NCBI GenBank assembly: GCA_022009675.1
Contig: CP091718.1
Location: 62,001 to 126,000 of the forward strand
Direction: 5' to 3'
Length of the DNA: 64,000 bases
From: Oscillospiraceae bacterium
Lineage (GTDB): Bacteria; Bacillota; Clostridia; Oscillospirales; CAG-272
Below are positions 9,156-18,661 of this stretch, one piece after another. Numbering within the stretch: the stretch's first letter is position 1; each line of letters opens with the position of its first letter. A program made the position numbers and the translations under genes. Under the pieces are notes generated by a model that worked only from the letters and a program-made list of their open reading frames with translations, was not told the origin of the DNA and made no database searches.

Positions 9156-10061
9156 ATGAGTATCTTTGCATCTATCTTACGCAGCGTATACAAGCTCTCC
9201 GGCGCGAAAAAGGCGTTCGCCTTGCCGGAGGATGCACTGCGAAAGGAAATTGAAAAGCAGAACCGGCATCGTGGCGTTTTTACGCCCACCGACCGCAAGG
9301 CATATTATGAAACGATCACGGTGAACGGCTTTCCCTGCCTGATTGTCAGAGAGAATGAAAAGCCGTCCGAGCGCGCGATTCTCTATTTCTTTGGTGGCGG
9401 CATGGTGATCGGCGCCGATAAGGGCGACCTGCCCGTGATGCGCAAGCTGTGCCGCGAGACCGGCTGTGATGTGTGGTTCCCGTTTTATCCCCTCTGCATG
9501 GAGTATTGTATCACCGAAACCTATGCGATGGTTTACGAATGTTACCGGAAAATGATTGGGCTGTATGGCGGCGGAAATGTCAGTACTTGCGGCTTTTCCT
9601 CCGGCGGTGCGCTGGCTTTGGGAATCGCGGCGCACAACAACGCGCAGCCCGAGCCGCTGCCGCAGCCGAGGCACATCGTTGCCGTATCCCCCGGCGAGGT
9701 GCCGTGGAACGATGCGGAAAAGGCGCGGATGCAGGCACTCAATAAACGGGACGTTTCCATCGACTATGCCTTTATGGTGACGGTGGAGAAGTTCATGCGG
9801 CACGACTGTGAGAATGTGCCGGACTATATGCTTTCCGGCTCTCGGGGAGATTTTACCGGCGTAGGCGATATTCACTTCTTCTATTCTGCCGACGAGGTGC
9901 TCTACGGTGCTTTGCCGGACTTTGAGGAAGCCTGCAAACGGGCAAATGTCCCCTATACGGTGTCCGCCCGCCCGAAGATGGTGCATTGCTACTGTATGCT
10001 GCCGATCTTCAAGGAGGCAAAGGAGGACTTTGCGAAAATCGTGGACATTTTGAAAAAATGA
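9156..10061 (+). CDS. Alpha/beta-hydrolase (esterase of the hormone-sensitive-lipase type)
   Basis: The 301-residue frame is intact and follows a GAGGGGG ribosome site. The oxyanion-hole motif is YFFGGGMVIG (HGGG-like with Phe for His), and the nucleophile elbow is CGFSSGGAL with Ser in G-F-S-S-G. YSADEVLYG supplies the likely acid, and PKMVHCYCMLP carries the catalytic His. This matches the Abhydrolase_3 family. The likely reaction is hydrolysis of a carboxyl or acyl ester. In a cluster with methyltransferases and an importer-like ABC pair it might process an imported or made small molecule; that role is inference. Confidence 0.85.
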   Translation: MSIFASILRSVYKLSGAKKAFALPEDALRKEIEKQNRHRGVFTPTDRKAYYETITVNGFPCLIVRENEKPSERAILYFFGGGMVIGADKGDLPVMRKLCRETGCDVWFPFYPLCMEYCITETYAMVYECYRKMIGLYGGGNVSTCGFSSGGALALGIAAHNNAQPEPLPQPRHIVAVSPGEVPWNDAEKARMQALNKRDVSIDYAFMVTVEKFMRHDCENVPDYMLSGSRGDFTGVGDIHFFYSADEVLYGALPDFEEACKRANVPYTVSARPKMVHCYCMLPIFKEAKEDFAKIVDILKK

Positions 10062-10105
10062 GATCGGAAGCGGTCGTGTGATGATTGAAACACGGAGGAA
10101 GAACC

Positions 10106-10789
10106 ATGGAACGAAAAGAAGCTGTTCGCAGCGCGTACCGAATGACGGGCGGAAACAGTTTTTATGACGGCATGATCACCTGCTCTACTCTGAACGGGAA
10201 AGCGGTGTGCCGTCTGGTGTGGGCAATGAACAAGGCGGAAAACGACGCCTATCTGGAAAAGGCACTGTCCGGTATTCCGGAGAATTTCTCGGGCAGACTG
10301 CTTGAGGTGCCGGTCGGAACGGGCGTTCTGACCATGCCGGTTTATCAGACTATGCCAAAGGCGGACATCACCTGTCTTGATTACTCACCCGATATGATGA
10401 AGCAGGCGAAGGAAAAGGCAGAGCGCCTGCGCCTGAAAAATGTAACCTTCCGGCAGGGCGATGTGGGTGCGCTCCCTTATGAGGATGGCTCCTTTGACAT
10501 TGTGCTGTCGCTGAACGGCTTTCACGCTTTTCCGGACAAGGAAGCCGCTTATCGGGAGATTTTCCGTGTACTGAAACCCGGCGGGACGTTCTGCGGCTGC
10601 TTTTATATAAAAGGCGAGCATAAGCGGACGGATTGGTTTGTACGGCATATTTATGAAAAGGCGGGATTTTTCACACCGCCCTATGAGACGGTTTCCGACC
10701 TGAAGGCGCGGCTGGAAGGCATGTACGCGGATGTGGAAACGGGAAATCTGAAAAGCATGGTATGGTTTGTCTGCCGCAAAGCGGGCTAA
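10106..10789 (+). CDS. SAM-dependent methyltransferase (class I)
   Basis: The frame is intact at 227 residues. The start ATG at 10106 has GGAGGAA about 6 nt upstream; an in-frame TTG at 10085 does not. SAM motifs in order are LLEVPVGTGVLTMPVY (the first Gly-loop position is Val-Pro-Val, slightly unusual), DITCLDYSPDMMKQAKEKA, VTFRQGDVGALPYEDGSFDI and YREIFRVLKPGGTFCGCFYI. It ends KSMVWFVCRKAG, a typical closing strand. It is the third methyltransferase in the cluster and is not closely similar to the other two outside the SAM motifs. Confidence 0.85.
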   Translation: MERKEAVRSAYRMTGGNSFYDGMITCSTLNGKAVCRLVWAMNKAENDAYLEKALSGIPENFSGRLLEVPVGTGVLTMPVYQTMPKADITCLDYSPDMMKQAKEKAERLRLKNVTFRQGDVGALPYEDGSFDIVLSLNGFHAFPDKEAAYREIFRVLKPGGTFCGCFYIKGEHKRTDWFVRHIYEKAGFFTPPYETVSDLKARLEGMYADVETGNLKSMVWFVCRKAG

Positions 10790-10843
10790 AACAGCGACGG
10801 TCTCATGCTCAAAAAAAAAAAAAACGAGGAGGGAGGCAAACAG

Positions 10844-11545
10844 ATGAAAGACAGCGAATTGCAAATTGACCGCAGCTGCCATGTGCTGTATTCAAACCCT
10901 GCAAGAAAGAGATACGGGCAAAAATTGCTTTGCATTATCCTGCGACAGAGCGAGAGGCGACATGGGAAAAGGTACAGCGGCAGTACATAGACTTTCTCTC
11001 CGACTGGCGCACCGATCTGGGCGGCAAAAAGAACTTCCACAACGGCGTAGGCGGCACTTACGACTGCATCGCTATCATGAGCTATTATGTTGTCTGCAAA
11101 GCCGTCACATCGTTCCGCGAGATTGAAGAGATGGAAGAAAACCTGATCCTTCCGATCTTCCGCAAGCTGAGGGTTGTTGACTGCAACAAGCCGTTCTGGA
11201 GAAAGCTGATGTACAAGGCGTTTGTGCGGGCGAAATGCGGCTGTGACACATGGCACGATTACGAAATGTCGGTTGCGCCTTACGATAAAGATAAGCCCAT
11301 CTATTATGAATTCACATCGTGTCCGGCGGCGGAGTTTGCTATAAGGCACGGTCTTACGGATATTATGCCCGCCCTGTGCAATGTGGACTATGCGTCCATG
11401 GAGCTGCTGCACGCCAAGCTGGTGCGGACGACCACCTGCGTGGACGGTTGCCGATGCGACTATACCATCTGCGGCGATAAAGACCCGTATCTGAAGGAGC
11501 ATCCCGAATATCGTGACGAGGCGGGCTTCAGGAAAAAACAAATAA
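10844..11545 (+). CDS. L-2-amino-thiazoline-4-carboxylate hydrolase-like protein
   Basis: The start MKDSELQIDRS follows GAGGGAGG. A frameshift near 10,920 joins SNPARKRYGQK to LHYPATEREATWEKVQRQY. The C-terminal half contains CPAAEFAIRHGL and LVRTTTCVDGCRCDYTICGD, the cysteine-rich terminal block of the ATC-hydrolase family (Pfam PF14196 by memory), whose founder opens a thiazoline ring to release cysteine derivatives. The first half is helical and metal-free. The frame needs another one-base correction near 11,535 (an A6 run) to reach a stop at about 11,545. The true substrate is unknown. Placement between methyltransferases and metal transporters suggests a thiazoline- or cysteine-containing compound. 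Confidence 0.6.
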
Positions 11546-11572
11546 AAGCACAACGCAAAGGCGGTGAAGCAA

Positions 11573-12354
11573 ATGGAAGTATTATTCGGAATATTGATTC
11601 CTTTTATCGGGACAGCGCTCGGCTCGGCGTGCGTGTTCTTTATGAAAAGATCTCTCGGCGATTTGGTACAGCGCGCTCTTGCCGGCTTTGCCGCCGGAGT
11701 GATGGTGGCGGCGTCGATCTGGAGCTTGCTGATCCCCGCCATCGAACAGTCGGAGGGCATGGGAAAGTTGTCTTTCCCTCCTGCCTTTATCGGCTTTTTG
11801 GGTCGGCGTGCTGTTTTTTTGCTCTTGCTTGACCGTCTGATTCCCCACCTTCATATCGGAAGCGACAAGGCGGAAGGCCCGAAAAGCAAGCTCGGGCGTA
11901 CCACGATGATGGTGCTGGCGGTGACCTTACATAACATTCCGGAGGGAATGGCGGTCGGCGTGATGTATGCGGGCTTTCTTGCGGGAAACTCACAGATCAC
12001 TGCTGCAAGCGCGCTTGCTCTGTCCCTCGGCATTGCCATTCAGAATTTCCCCCGAGGGTGCGATCATCTCCATGCCGCTCAGGGCGGAGGGCGAGAGCAA
12101 AGGCAAGGCGTTCTTGGGCGGGGTGCTTTCCGGTGTGGTAGAACCAATCGGAGCAGTGCTGACGCTTCTTGCGGCACGGCTTGTGATTCCGGCTTTGCCG
12201 TATCTTCTGAGCTTTGCGGCGGGCGCCATGCTCTATGTGGTGGTGGAGGAGCTGATTCCAGAAATGTCTCAGGGAAAACATTCCAACATCGGGACGGTTT
12301 TTCTTTGCTGTCGGGTTCAGCGTCATGATGACGCTTGATGTGGCTTTGGGATAG
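11573..12354 (+). CDS. ZIP-family divalent metal transporter, frameshifted
   Basis: The start ATG follows AAAGGCGGTG. The protein of about 260 residues has seven or eight hydrophobic segments. Helix IV carries VTLHNIPEGMAVGVM, the hallmark H-N-x-P-E-G of ZIP transporters. The second metal motif (IQNFPEGAIISMPL) is split by a frameshift near 12,050. Further segments PIGAVLTLLAARLVI and YVVVEELIPE are typical of the ZupT/GufA branch. A second shift near 12,297 leads to FSVMMTLDVALG and a stop at 12,354. It should move Zn2+, Fe2+ or similar ions into the cytoplasm. The next gene is an HMA metal-binding protein. Confidence 0.85.
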
Positions 12355-12381
12355 GATTCAATTTTGAAAGAAGGTACCAAA

Positions 12382-12639
12382 ATGATTCAAACAACCGTAA
12401 AGGTTTCCGGCATGGCATGCTCCATGTGCGAGGCACACATCAACGACACGATTCGCCGCACATTTTCAGTGGAAAAGGTGTCTTCCTCCCATACGAAGGG
12501 AGAAACCGTTATCCTCTCGCGTGAGCCGCTTGACGAAGCCGCCCTGCGCGCCGCCATTGACGCCACCGGCTACACGGCGGGAGAAGTCCGTGCTGTTCCG
12601 TATGAAAAGAAAGGGCTGTTCTCATTTCTGAAAAAGTAA
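12382..12639 (+). CDS. Heavy-metal-associated (HMA) domain protein
   Basis: An 85-residue HMA domain. The metal site GMACSMCEAHIN (M-x-C-x-x-C) follows the first strand TTVKVS, and the typical TGYTAGEV loop closes the ferredoxin-like fold. Such proteins bind Cu+ or a soft divalent ion and hand it to transporters or regulators. A C-terminal GLFSFLKK tail is present instead of a second domain. The start ATG at 12382 has AAGAAGG upstream; an earlier in-frame TTG at 12364 overlaps that ribosome site. It lies 27 bp after the ZIP gene, and a small terminator follows. Confidence 0.8.
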   Translation: MIQTTVKVSGMACSMCEAHINDTIRRTFSVEKVSSSHTKGETVILSREPLDEAALRAAIDATGYTAGEVRAVPYEKKGLFSFLKK

Positions 12640-12655
12640 ATCATGCGCTTGGAAT

Positions 12656-12675
12656 CGCCGCTTGGGCGGCTTTTC
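12656..12675 (+). terminator. Short GC stem-loop with T-run
   Basis: GCCGC-TTGG-GCGGC followed by TTTTC. It closes the TetR-to-HMA block and lies just before operator 2. Confidence 0.5.
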
Positions 12676-12687
12676 AAAGGCCGATTG

Positions 12688-12703
12688 GTTAGCTTCAGCT
12701 AAC
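12688..12703. promoter_or_regulatory. Candidate TetR operator 2 (GTTA-N8-TAAC)
   Basis: GTTAGCTTCAGCTAAC is a near-perfect palindrome immediately before the first ABC gene. It has the same half-sites and spacing as 7866-7881. This suggests separate but co-regulated transcription of the ABC pair. Confidence 0.5.
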
Positions 12704-12730
12704 TAAAAACACAATCAAGGAGGAACCGTT

Positions 12731-14506
12731 TTGAAAAAGCAATCCAATCTGTCCCGCCTGCTGGATTACGCGGGGACATACCGAATCCTAAGCTATCTTT
12801 CGTGGGTGCTTGCCGCCGCCGGCGCACTGTTGGCGCTGGTGCCGTTTTGGTACATCTGGCGCATTCTGCGGGAGGTAATCGAGGTCGCGCCGAACTATGA
12901 AAATGCCGTCCATGTAACGCACTACGGCTGGATGGCGGTGGTGTTTGCCTTTGCCGCCGTGCTGACCTACATCGCGGGGCTGATGTGCTCGCACCTTGCG
13001 GCATTTCGCATCGCCACCAATCTGCGCCTTGCCATGACGAAGCATATTGCCACGCTTCCGCTGGGGGAAATCGGGCAGTTCGGTAGCGGCAAGCTGCGCC
13101 GCACAATTTCGGAAACAACCGGCGCAACGGAAACCTATCTTGCCCATCAGCTTCCCGACAAGGCAAGAGCTGTGGCGACCATTGCGGGACTTCTGACGCT
13201 TCTTCTGGCATTCGACTGGCGGCTGGGGCTTCTGAGCCTTGTGCCGGTGGCGCTTGCCTTTGCCGTGATGACAAGCATGACCGGCAAGGGGATGCAGGAG
13301 AAGATGACACAGTATCAGAACGCGCTTGCGGACATGTCGGGGGAGGCGGTGGAGTACGTGCGGGGGATTCCCGTCGTCAAGACCTTCGGTCAGACGGTTT
13401 TCTCCTTCAAAAAAGTTCAAGGGCGCCATCGACAACTATGAGCGTTGGGTCATCGCATACACAAAGCAGATGCGCTGGCCGATGACCTTCTATACGCTGG
13501 CGGTCAACAGCGTGTTTGTGTTTCTGATTGCAGGCGGCTTTCTGTTCTCCCGCGGCGGTGCGGACGGCGGCGTGCTGCTGAACCTGCTCTTTTACATCAT
13601 CGTCACGCCGGTCATCTCGCTGACGCTCACCAAACTGATGTTCATGAGCGAGAACGGCATGATCGTGCAGGACGCCATCACCCGCATTGACCGTGTTCTG
13701 CAAAGCCCCTCACTTTCTCAGCCGGGCGCACCGAAGCATCCGAAGGACAGCTCCGTGACGCTGGATCAGGTAACCTTCAGCTATGACGGCACAAAAAATG
13801 CAGTGGAGAATATTTCCATTTCCATCGGCGCGGGAGAGACGGTGGCGTTTGTCGGACCCTCCGGCGGCGGAAAATCCACGCTGGCGGCGCTCATTGCCCG
13901 TTTCTTTGATCCGCAGAGCGGCAGTATTTCCGTCGGAGGTGTCAATGTGAAGGACATTGACAAAAACGAGCTGATGAACACGGTTTTCCTTCGTGTTTCA
14001 GAACAGCCATCTGATCAAAGGCACCATTCTGGACAATGTGCGTATGGGCAAGCCGGACGCCGCGGATGAGGAGGTGCTGGCGGCACTCCATGCGGCGCAG
14101 TGTACGGACATCATCGAAAAATTTCCGGACGGTGTGCATACGGTCATCGGCTCGCAGGGCACCTACCTCTCCGGCGGCGAAGCACAGCGGCTTGCCATTG
14201 CCCGCGCCATGCTCAAAAACGCGCCGGTGCTGATTCTTGATGAAGCGACCGCCTTTGCCGATCCCGACAACGAAACGAAGGTGCAGGCTGCCTTCAATGC
14301 GCTGGCAAAGGGGCGCACCGTTATCATGATCGCCCATCGGCTGTCTACGGTTGTGAACGCCGACCGCATTTTTGTGCTGAATGAGGGACATCTTTCGGAA
14401 AGCGGCAACTTTGCGGAGCTGTCCGGAAAAAAAAGACAGTCTGTTCGGGACGATGTGGCAGGACTATCAGCAGTCCGTCCGGTGGAAAGTGGAAAAGGAG
14501 GTCTGA
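12731..14506 (+). CDS. ABC transporter permease-ATPase, first half-transporter
   Basis: The TTG start has AAGGAGG about 7 nt upstream. The first 330 residues form a six-helix ABC-exporter-type membrane domain (WVLAAAGALLALVPFWYIWR onward). The ATPase follows: Walker A GPSGGGKST, Q-loop region VFQNSHLIKGTI, signature LSGGEAQRLAIARA, Walker B VLILDEATAFADP and the H-loop IAHRLSTV. Frameshifts at about 13,412, 13,985 and 14,435 split it; joined it is about 590 residues. The second half-transporter starts 3 bp after its stop, so they very likely form a heterodimer. The pair resembles YbtP/YbtQ- or IrtA/IrtB-like proteins, exporter-fold ABC proteins that import metal chelates. That assignment is tentative. 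Confidence 0.8.
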
Positions 14507-14509
14507 GCG

Positions 14510-16251
14510 ATGATCAAATATTTACAGAGACGCTACGCGCTTTCCCGCAAGGGAGCGATTGACAACATCAAAGGAATTTTGTGCTGTGCCATGCAAAATA
14601 TCTCCTTCATGCTGCCGGTGGGGCTTTTGTACCGGCTGGTGAGCGATATGATGAACGGCACGCTGACGACAGGGAGAATTCCGTTTTATGTGATCGGCTG
14701 TGTCGCGGCGGCACTGTTCATTGTTGTCTGCACACGGCTGGAATACGACAACACCTATCTTGTCACCTATGTCGAGTCGGGTGTGCGCCGGGTGGGGCTT
14801 GCCGAGAAGCTGAGAAAGATTCCGCTGTCCTTTTTCGGAAAGAAAGACCTTGCCGACCTGACCACTTCCATCATGAACGACTGCGCCGTGCTGGAGCAAA
14901 GCCAATCCCATTTTGTCGCGCCGCTGTACGGTGCGATCCTCTCCACCACGGTCATCGCCGTGTCGATGCTGTTTTTCAACTGGCGCATGGCGCTTGCCGC
15001 CGTCTGGCCGCTGCCCGTGGCGTTTGCCATCGTATTGCTTGCCTCCGACGTGCAGAAAAAAAGCTCTCCCGCAAAGCGACGGCGGCAAAGGTCGCCTGTG
15101 AGGACGGCATTCAGGAGTGTATGGAAGCGATGCCCGATCTGCGCGCCAACAATGCCGAGGAGAGATACCTTTCGGGGCTGGAAAAGAAAATCCGTGCCGT
15201 AGAGAGTCGCCTCGTCCGGAGCGAGCTGGGAACGGCTGTCTTTGTGGTTTCCGCGGGACTTGTCCTGCGGCTCGGGATTGCCACCACCGCCCTTGCCGGC
15301 GCGGCTCTGCTGGTGAAGGGTGAGCTGGATGTCCTGACCTTCTTTATGTTCCTTTTGGTGGTGTCCCGCCTGTATGACCCGCTGGAGGGCACCCTGCAGA
15401 ACCTTGCCGCCATCATCGGCACCAACAGCAACATCGAGCGCATGAATGAGATTCTGGACTGCCCCGTGCAGACCGGAAGCGAACAGCTCACCAACCGGAA
15501 CTGTGACATTGTGTTCGACCATGTGGGCTTTTCTTACCAGAGCGGCGAAACGGTGCTTCGGGATGTGTCCTTTACGGCAAAGCAGGGAGAGGTCACGGCG
15601 CTGGTCGGACCCTCCGGCGGAGGGAAAACTACCGTTTCCCGCCTGGCGGCGCGGTTCTGGGACATTGACCGGGGCAGGATCACCGTTGGTGGCATGGATA
15701 TCTCCGGAATCGATCCGGAAAAGCTGATGAGCCTCTATTCCATCGTGTTCCAGGATGTCACGCTGTTCGACAATACGATTTTGGAAAATATCCGCATCGG
15801 CCGCAAGGACGCAACGGACGAAGAGGTAATCGCGGCGGCAAAGCTCGCCAATGTGGACAGGTTCGCCGAAAAGCTCCCCGACGGCTGGAACGCCAACATC
15901 GGTGAAAACGGCTGCGAGCTTTCCGGCGGCGAACGTCAGCGCATTTCCATCGCCCGTGCGTTTCTGAAGGACGCGCCCATCATTCTGTTGGACGAAGCCA
16001 CCGCCAGCCTGGATGTGGAAAACGAAACCGCCATTCAGGAGGCGCTCTCCCGCCTCATCAAAAACAAAACCGTCCTCATCATCGCCCACCGGATGCGTAC
16101 CGTTTCGGGCGCAGACAGGATCGTTGTGCTGAGCGACGGCGCGGTAGCCGAGCAGGGCTCTCCCGCAGAGCTGCTCCAAGCCGGCGGCATCTTCGCTCAT
16201 ATGGTCCGGCTTCAGACCGAGAGCCGGAGCTGGACGCTCGGAAAGTCATAA
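14510..16251 (+). CDS. ABC transporter permease-ATPase, second half-transporter
   Basis: The start ATG is 3 bp after the previous stop, with AAAGGAGG inside that gene's end. Membrane helices run from NISFMLPVGLLYRLVSDMM to about residue 290. The ATPase has Walker A GPSGGGKTT, signature LSGGERQRISIARA, Walker B IILLDEATASLDV and H-loop IAHRMRTV. One frameshift at about 15,055 (an A7 run) separates the first four or five helices from the rest. Both partners have intact catalytic motifs, unlike heterodimers with one dead site. A strong terminator follows at 16,290. It is the last gene of the cluster. Confidence 0.85.
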
Positions 16252-16289
16252 GACCGTTGCTCACGTTGGTGAGGTGTGACATGATTATA

Positions 16290-16330
16290 AAATTGCCCGA
16301 GAGTTTTTTTCACTCTCGGGCAATTTTGTT
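16290..16330 (+). terminator. Strong bidirectional terminator
   Basis: AATTGCCCGAGAG and CTCTCGGGCAATT form a 13-bp stem with a T-rich loop, then TTTTGTT. It ends the ABC operon. On the opposite strand it also follows the small frame at 16,329-16,448. Confidence 0.85.
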
Positions 16331-16448
16331 ATTTGTGCTTTTTCTCATGTCGTAGAAGCGTATCAATAACATCGTAGATGCGGTCACGGCTTTCTTTGTC
16401 AAGACTGTTGATCGAGGCGGCTCTTGCCGATGTACTATCGCAAGTCAT
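16329..16448 (-). pseudogene. C-terminal fragment resembling an XRE-type regulator tail
   Basis: A 39-residue frame, MTCDSTSARAASINSLDKES then RDRIYDVIDTLLRHEKKHK, ends at the terminator. The INSLDKESRDRIYDVIDTLLRH part resembles the helical C-terminal tail of Cro/CI-type regulators from Clostridia. No helix-turn-helix precedes it. I take it for a leftover of a longer gene replaced during insertion of the neighbouring module. No clear ribosome site is present. Confidence 0.4.
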
Positions 16449-16463
16449 TACGAGTAAATTTGT

Positions 16464-18063
16464 TTAATTCTTTATAACACAAACAGCGGGTTTTTCATTA
16501 TCTTCAACCGCTTTTACCCAATCCATTTCAAACAACTTACTCACTAACTTGTCTATCGAATAGAAGCGATAAACAAATGCGCCAACATATTCTGCGTTTT
16601 TTTACGGATATGAGAAGGAGCAAGATCCGCGGTAATATTTGCGGCAAGCTCGGCAGTCTTTCGGTTCAAGTCCGAAACAATAGTGATGCACTCTTGCAGC
16701 ATCTGCTGAAGTTCATCGTATTCCTCATTCGACCAAACAGCAAAATTAGCCTTGCCGTCCTTGGCATAATGAAGATCATTCAGTACTTTTTGCCAATCCT
16801 TCGGCAAATACTCAAAGCAATCAACAGCTGTGCAAACTATGGGATCGGTCATTTGTCCTTCGAAGTGCTGTGCATTTAGTGTTTGTCTGAAATTCATGGC
16901 GATAACACTTCCGCGCCCATCACTTGCCGGGCAACCATTGTAAATACCTTGAATACCTCTTGGTAATTTATCTCCAATAACATTCTCGTTACTTCTGCCC
17001 CAAATAATACCGTGTCCGCCACCACCGTTTACAAGTGAATACGGTCCGTCTTTGGGCAATTCTCCGTAATTCCTTTAAAGACCGTTTTCGGTATCAATCA
17101 ATGAAGAATGTAAGCATAAAAAGAAGCTTTTTGCCAATGCGCGAGATTGGCGTTTGCAAATCGGTTTTCCAAAGCGAGCATCGAACTCATCAGCGACAGC
17201 AATAAACTTTTTGTGCGCTTTCCTGGGTAAGTTCTTTCAGTTTTTCCATCAATCGTTTTTGTGCAATCAAGCGTAAAAAAATCGGAATGTTCGTCAGATA
17301 CTTTCCATTGTTGCAAAGCAAGATACTGACGGTCAACGAGCAATTTGATCTCGTCCTCAAGGAAAGGGAGCGCAACCCCAAGCTCTATACTGATTTCCTG
17401 TATAGTTACTGGGCTGTAATATGCCGCGAGTAAAATATTCCCTTTGATCTTTCTTCTTTGGAAATCACGGTATTCGCGATCATCTTCTGCTTTTGTTCCC
17501 CAAAAATCAATCTCAAAAATATTGGGGCGATAGCTCTTTTCTCCATATAGTCTTTCCATATTCATACCCTCTCTGATAATCTTTCTTGCACGGAACAAAT
17601 AGTACTTTACCATTTCCGTGCTGATCTGTAATTTTTTCGCTACTTCGGAACAGGAGAGATTTTTCAATATAGTATAAAACAGTTGTCTCACGGTATTGTT
17701 TTTGACAACAATGAGAGTTCGCGCCGAAGAAGATTTAGTTCTTCTTTTTTGACAATCTCCTCTAACACAGACTCAGATTCGTCGGCAATATTTTTCGTCG
17801 AGCTCCGTTGTACGACTTGTGTCTTTTGACTTTTTACGAAGATAGTCCATATAAACATTCTCCGCAATTTTCCACATAAAGCCGTAAAAACGTTCCTCAT
17901 CTTTTAGGTTTGGAGCTGATCTGACTATTTCATAAAGAATATCACTCGCAAGCCATTCTGCTTCTGCTACATTTCCGAGTCTTGTCAACGCAAAGCCAAA
18001 TATCGACTTCATATTCTCCGTTATTAGTTGTTCAAGCTTTATACTATCCATTTGTTTCTCCAT
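16464..18063 (-). CDS. Sigma-70-family factor with long C-terminal extension, copy 1
   Basis: Region 2 is MKSIFGFALTRLGNVAEAEW and FMWKIAENVYMDYLRKKSKD. Region 4 is NLSCSEVAKKLQISTEMVKY then YLFRARKIIREGMNMERLYG. A further 330 residues follow: a helix-turn-helix-like piece (TIQEISIELGVALPFLEDEI), then a mixed domain containing GPYSLVNGGGGHGIIWG and IQGIYNGCPASDG. Joining frames past an apparent stop gives a natural end, FEMDWVKAVEDNEKPAVCV, at 16,464. It is a full-length paralogue of the protein at 21,498-23,172. At least five one-base shifts occur. No anti-sigma gene is adjacent, so the extension may itself sense a signal; that is inference. Confidence 0.75.
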
Positions 18064-18177
18064 TTCCGTTTTCAGGCGCCTTCATACATATAGTCGTTGG
18101 AAAGATAAAACGGTTAAGATGGTTTCTTTATTTTTTGAAATAATTATATCATAAAATTGTGAATTAGTCTATGTGAT

Positions 18178-18661
18178 AGTTCAAATCTGTCCAAAATGAC
18201 TTTGCATCTGTGGCTTTGTAAACAATTTTTGAATGGGCAGGATTTTTTTGAAAGGCTTCGGAAAGTGTGTGGCGGTTCGAATCTGTGCACGGTTTTGCTT
18301 CTGTGGGGAATCTATATCAAAAAATGCATTTCGCCGGTTCGAATCCGGCTACGGGTCAAAAAACCCCGAAATGCATCTACAAAATTTCGAAAAACTTCAG
18401 AGTCAGAAAATAGCCCCAATCCGCTTTGACGGATTGGGGCAGGAGAAATCTCTCGAAATCTCCCGTTTTTCTCGTTTTTTTCCTCGTCCGGATCTAAATT
18501 GACTTGTCATCATGTGTCTACAGGTCATTTTAGATGCCGGTTTTGTGTTAGCCAATTCAGATGCCGCGCGATGGTACACTTCTCCCTTGGTGAAACAGGG
18601 GCTTGCAAGTGACCGCTATCTTCCGGGGCGCAATGCCATGCCTGTAAACAAATCTATGTAT
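18178..18661. repeat. Dispersed approx. 480-bp repeat, copy A
   Basis: Nearly the same sequence recurs at 20,971-21,456 (copy B), with partial copies at 23,283 and 24,648. Landmarks in order are TTTGCATCT, a GGCGGTTCGAATCTGT block, an inverted repeat ATGCATTTCG...CGAAATGCAT enclosing CCGGTTCGAATCCGG, the stem CCCCAATCCG/CGGATTGGGG, GGAGAAATCTCTCGAAATCTC, GGATCTAAATTGACTTGTC, and at the right end CATGCCTGTAAAC then CTATGTA. Two segments look like tRNA T-arms, but no anticodon arm is present. It separates the first sigma gene from the BlaI/M56 module and overlaps the end of the membrane-protein frame. Confidence 0.8.

Noticed and set aside
14767..16200. A 477-codon minus-strand frame
   Set aside because: Antisense to the second ABC half-transporter, which carries intact ATPase motifs.
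18270..18360. tRNA genes in the dispersed repeats
   Set aside because: Only T-arm-like segments are present. No D arm, anticodon arm or full acceptor pairing can be found, so I report them as repeat parts.
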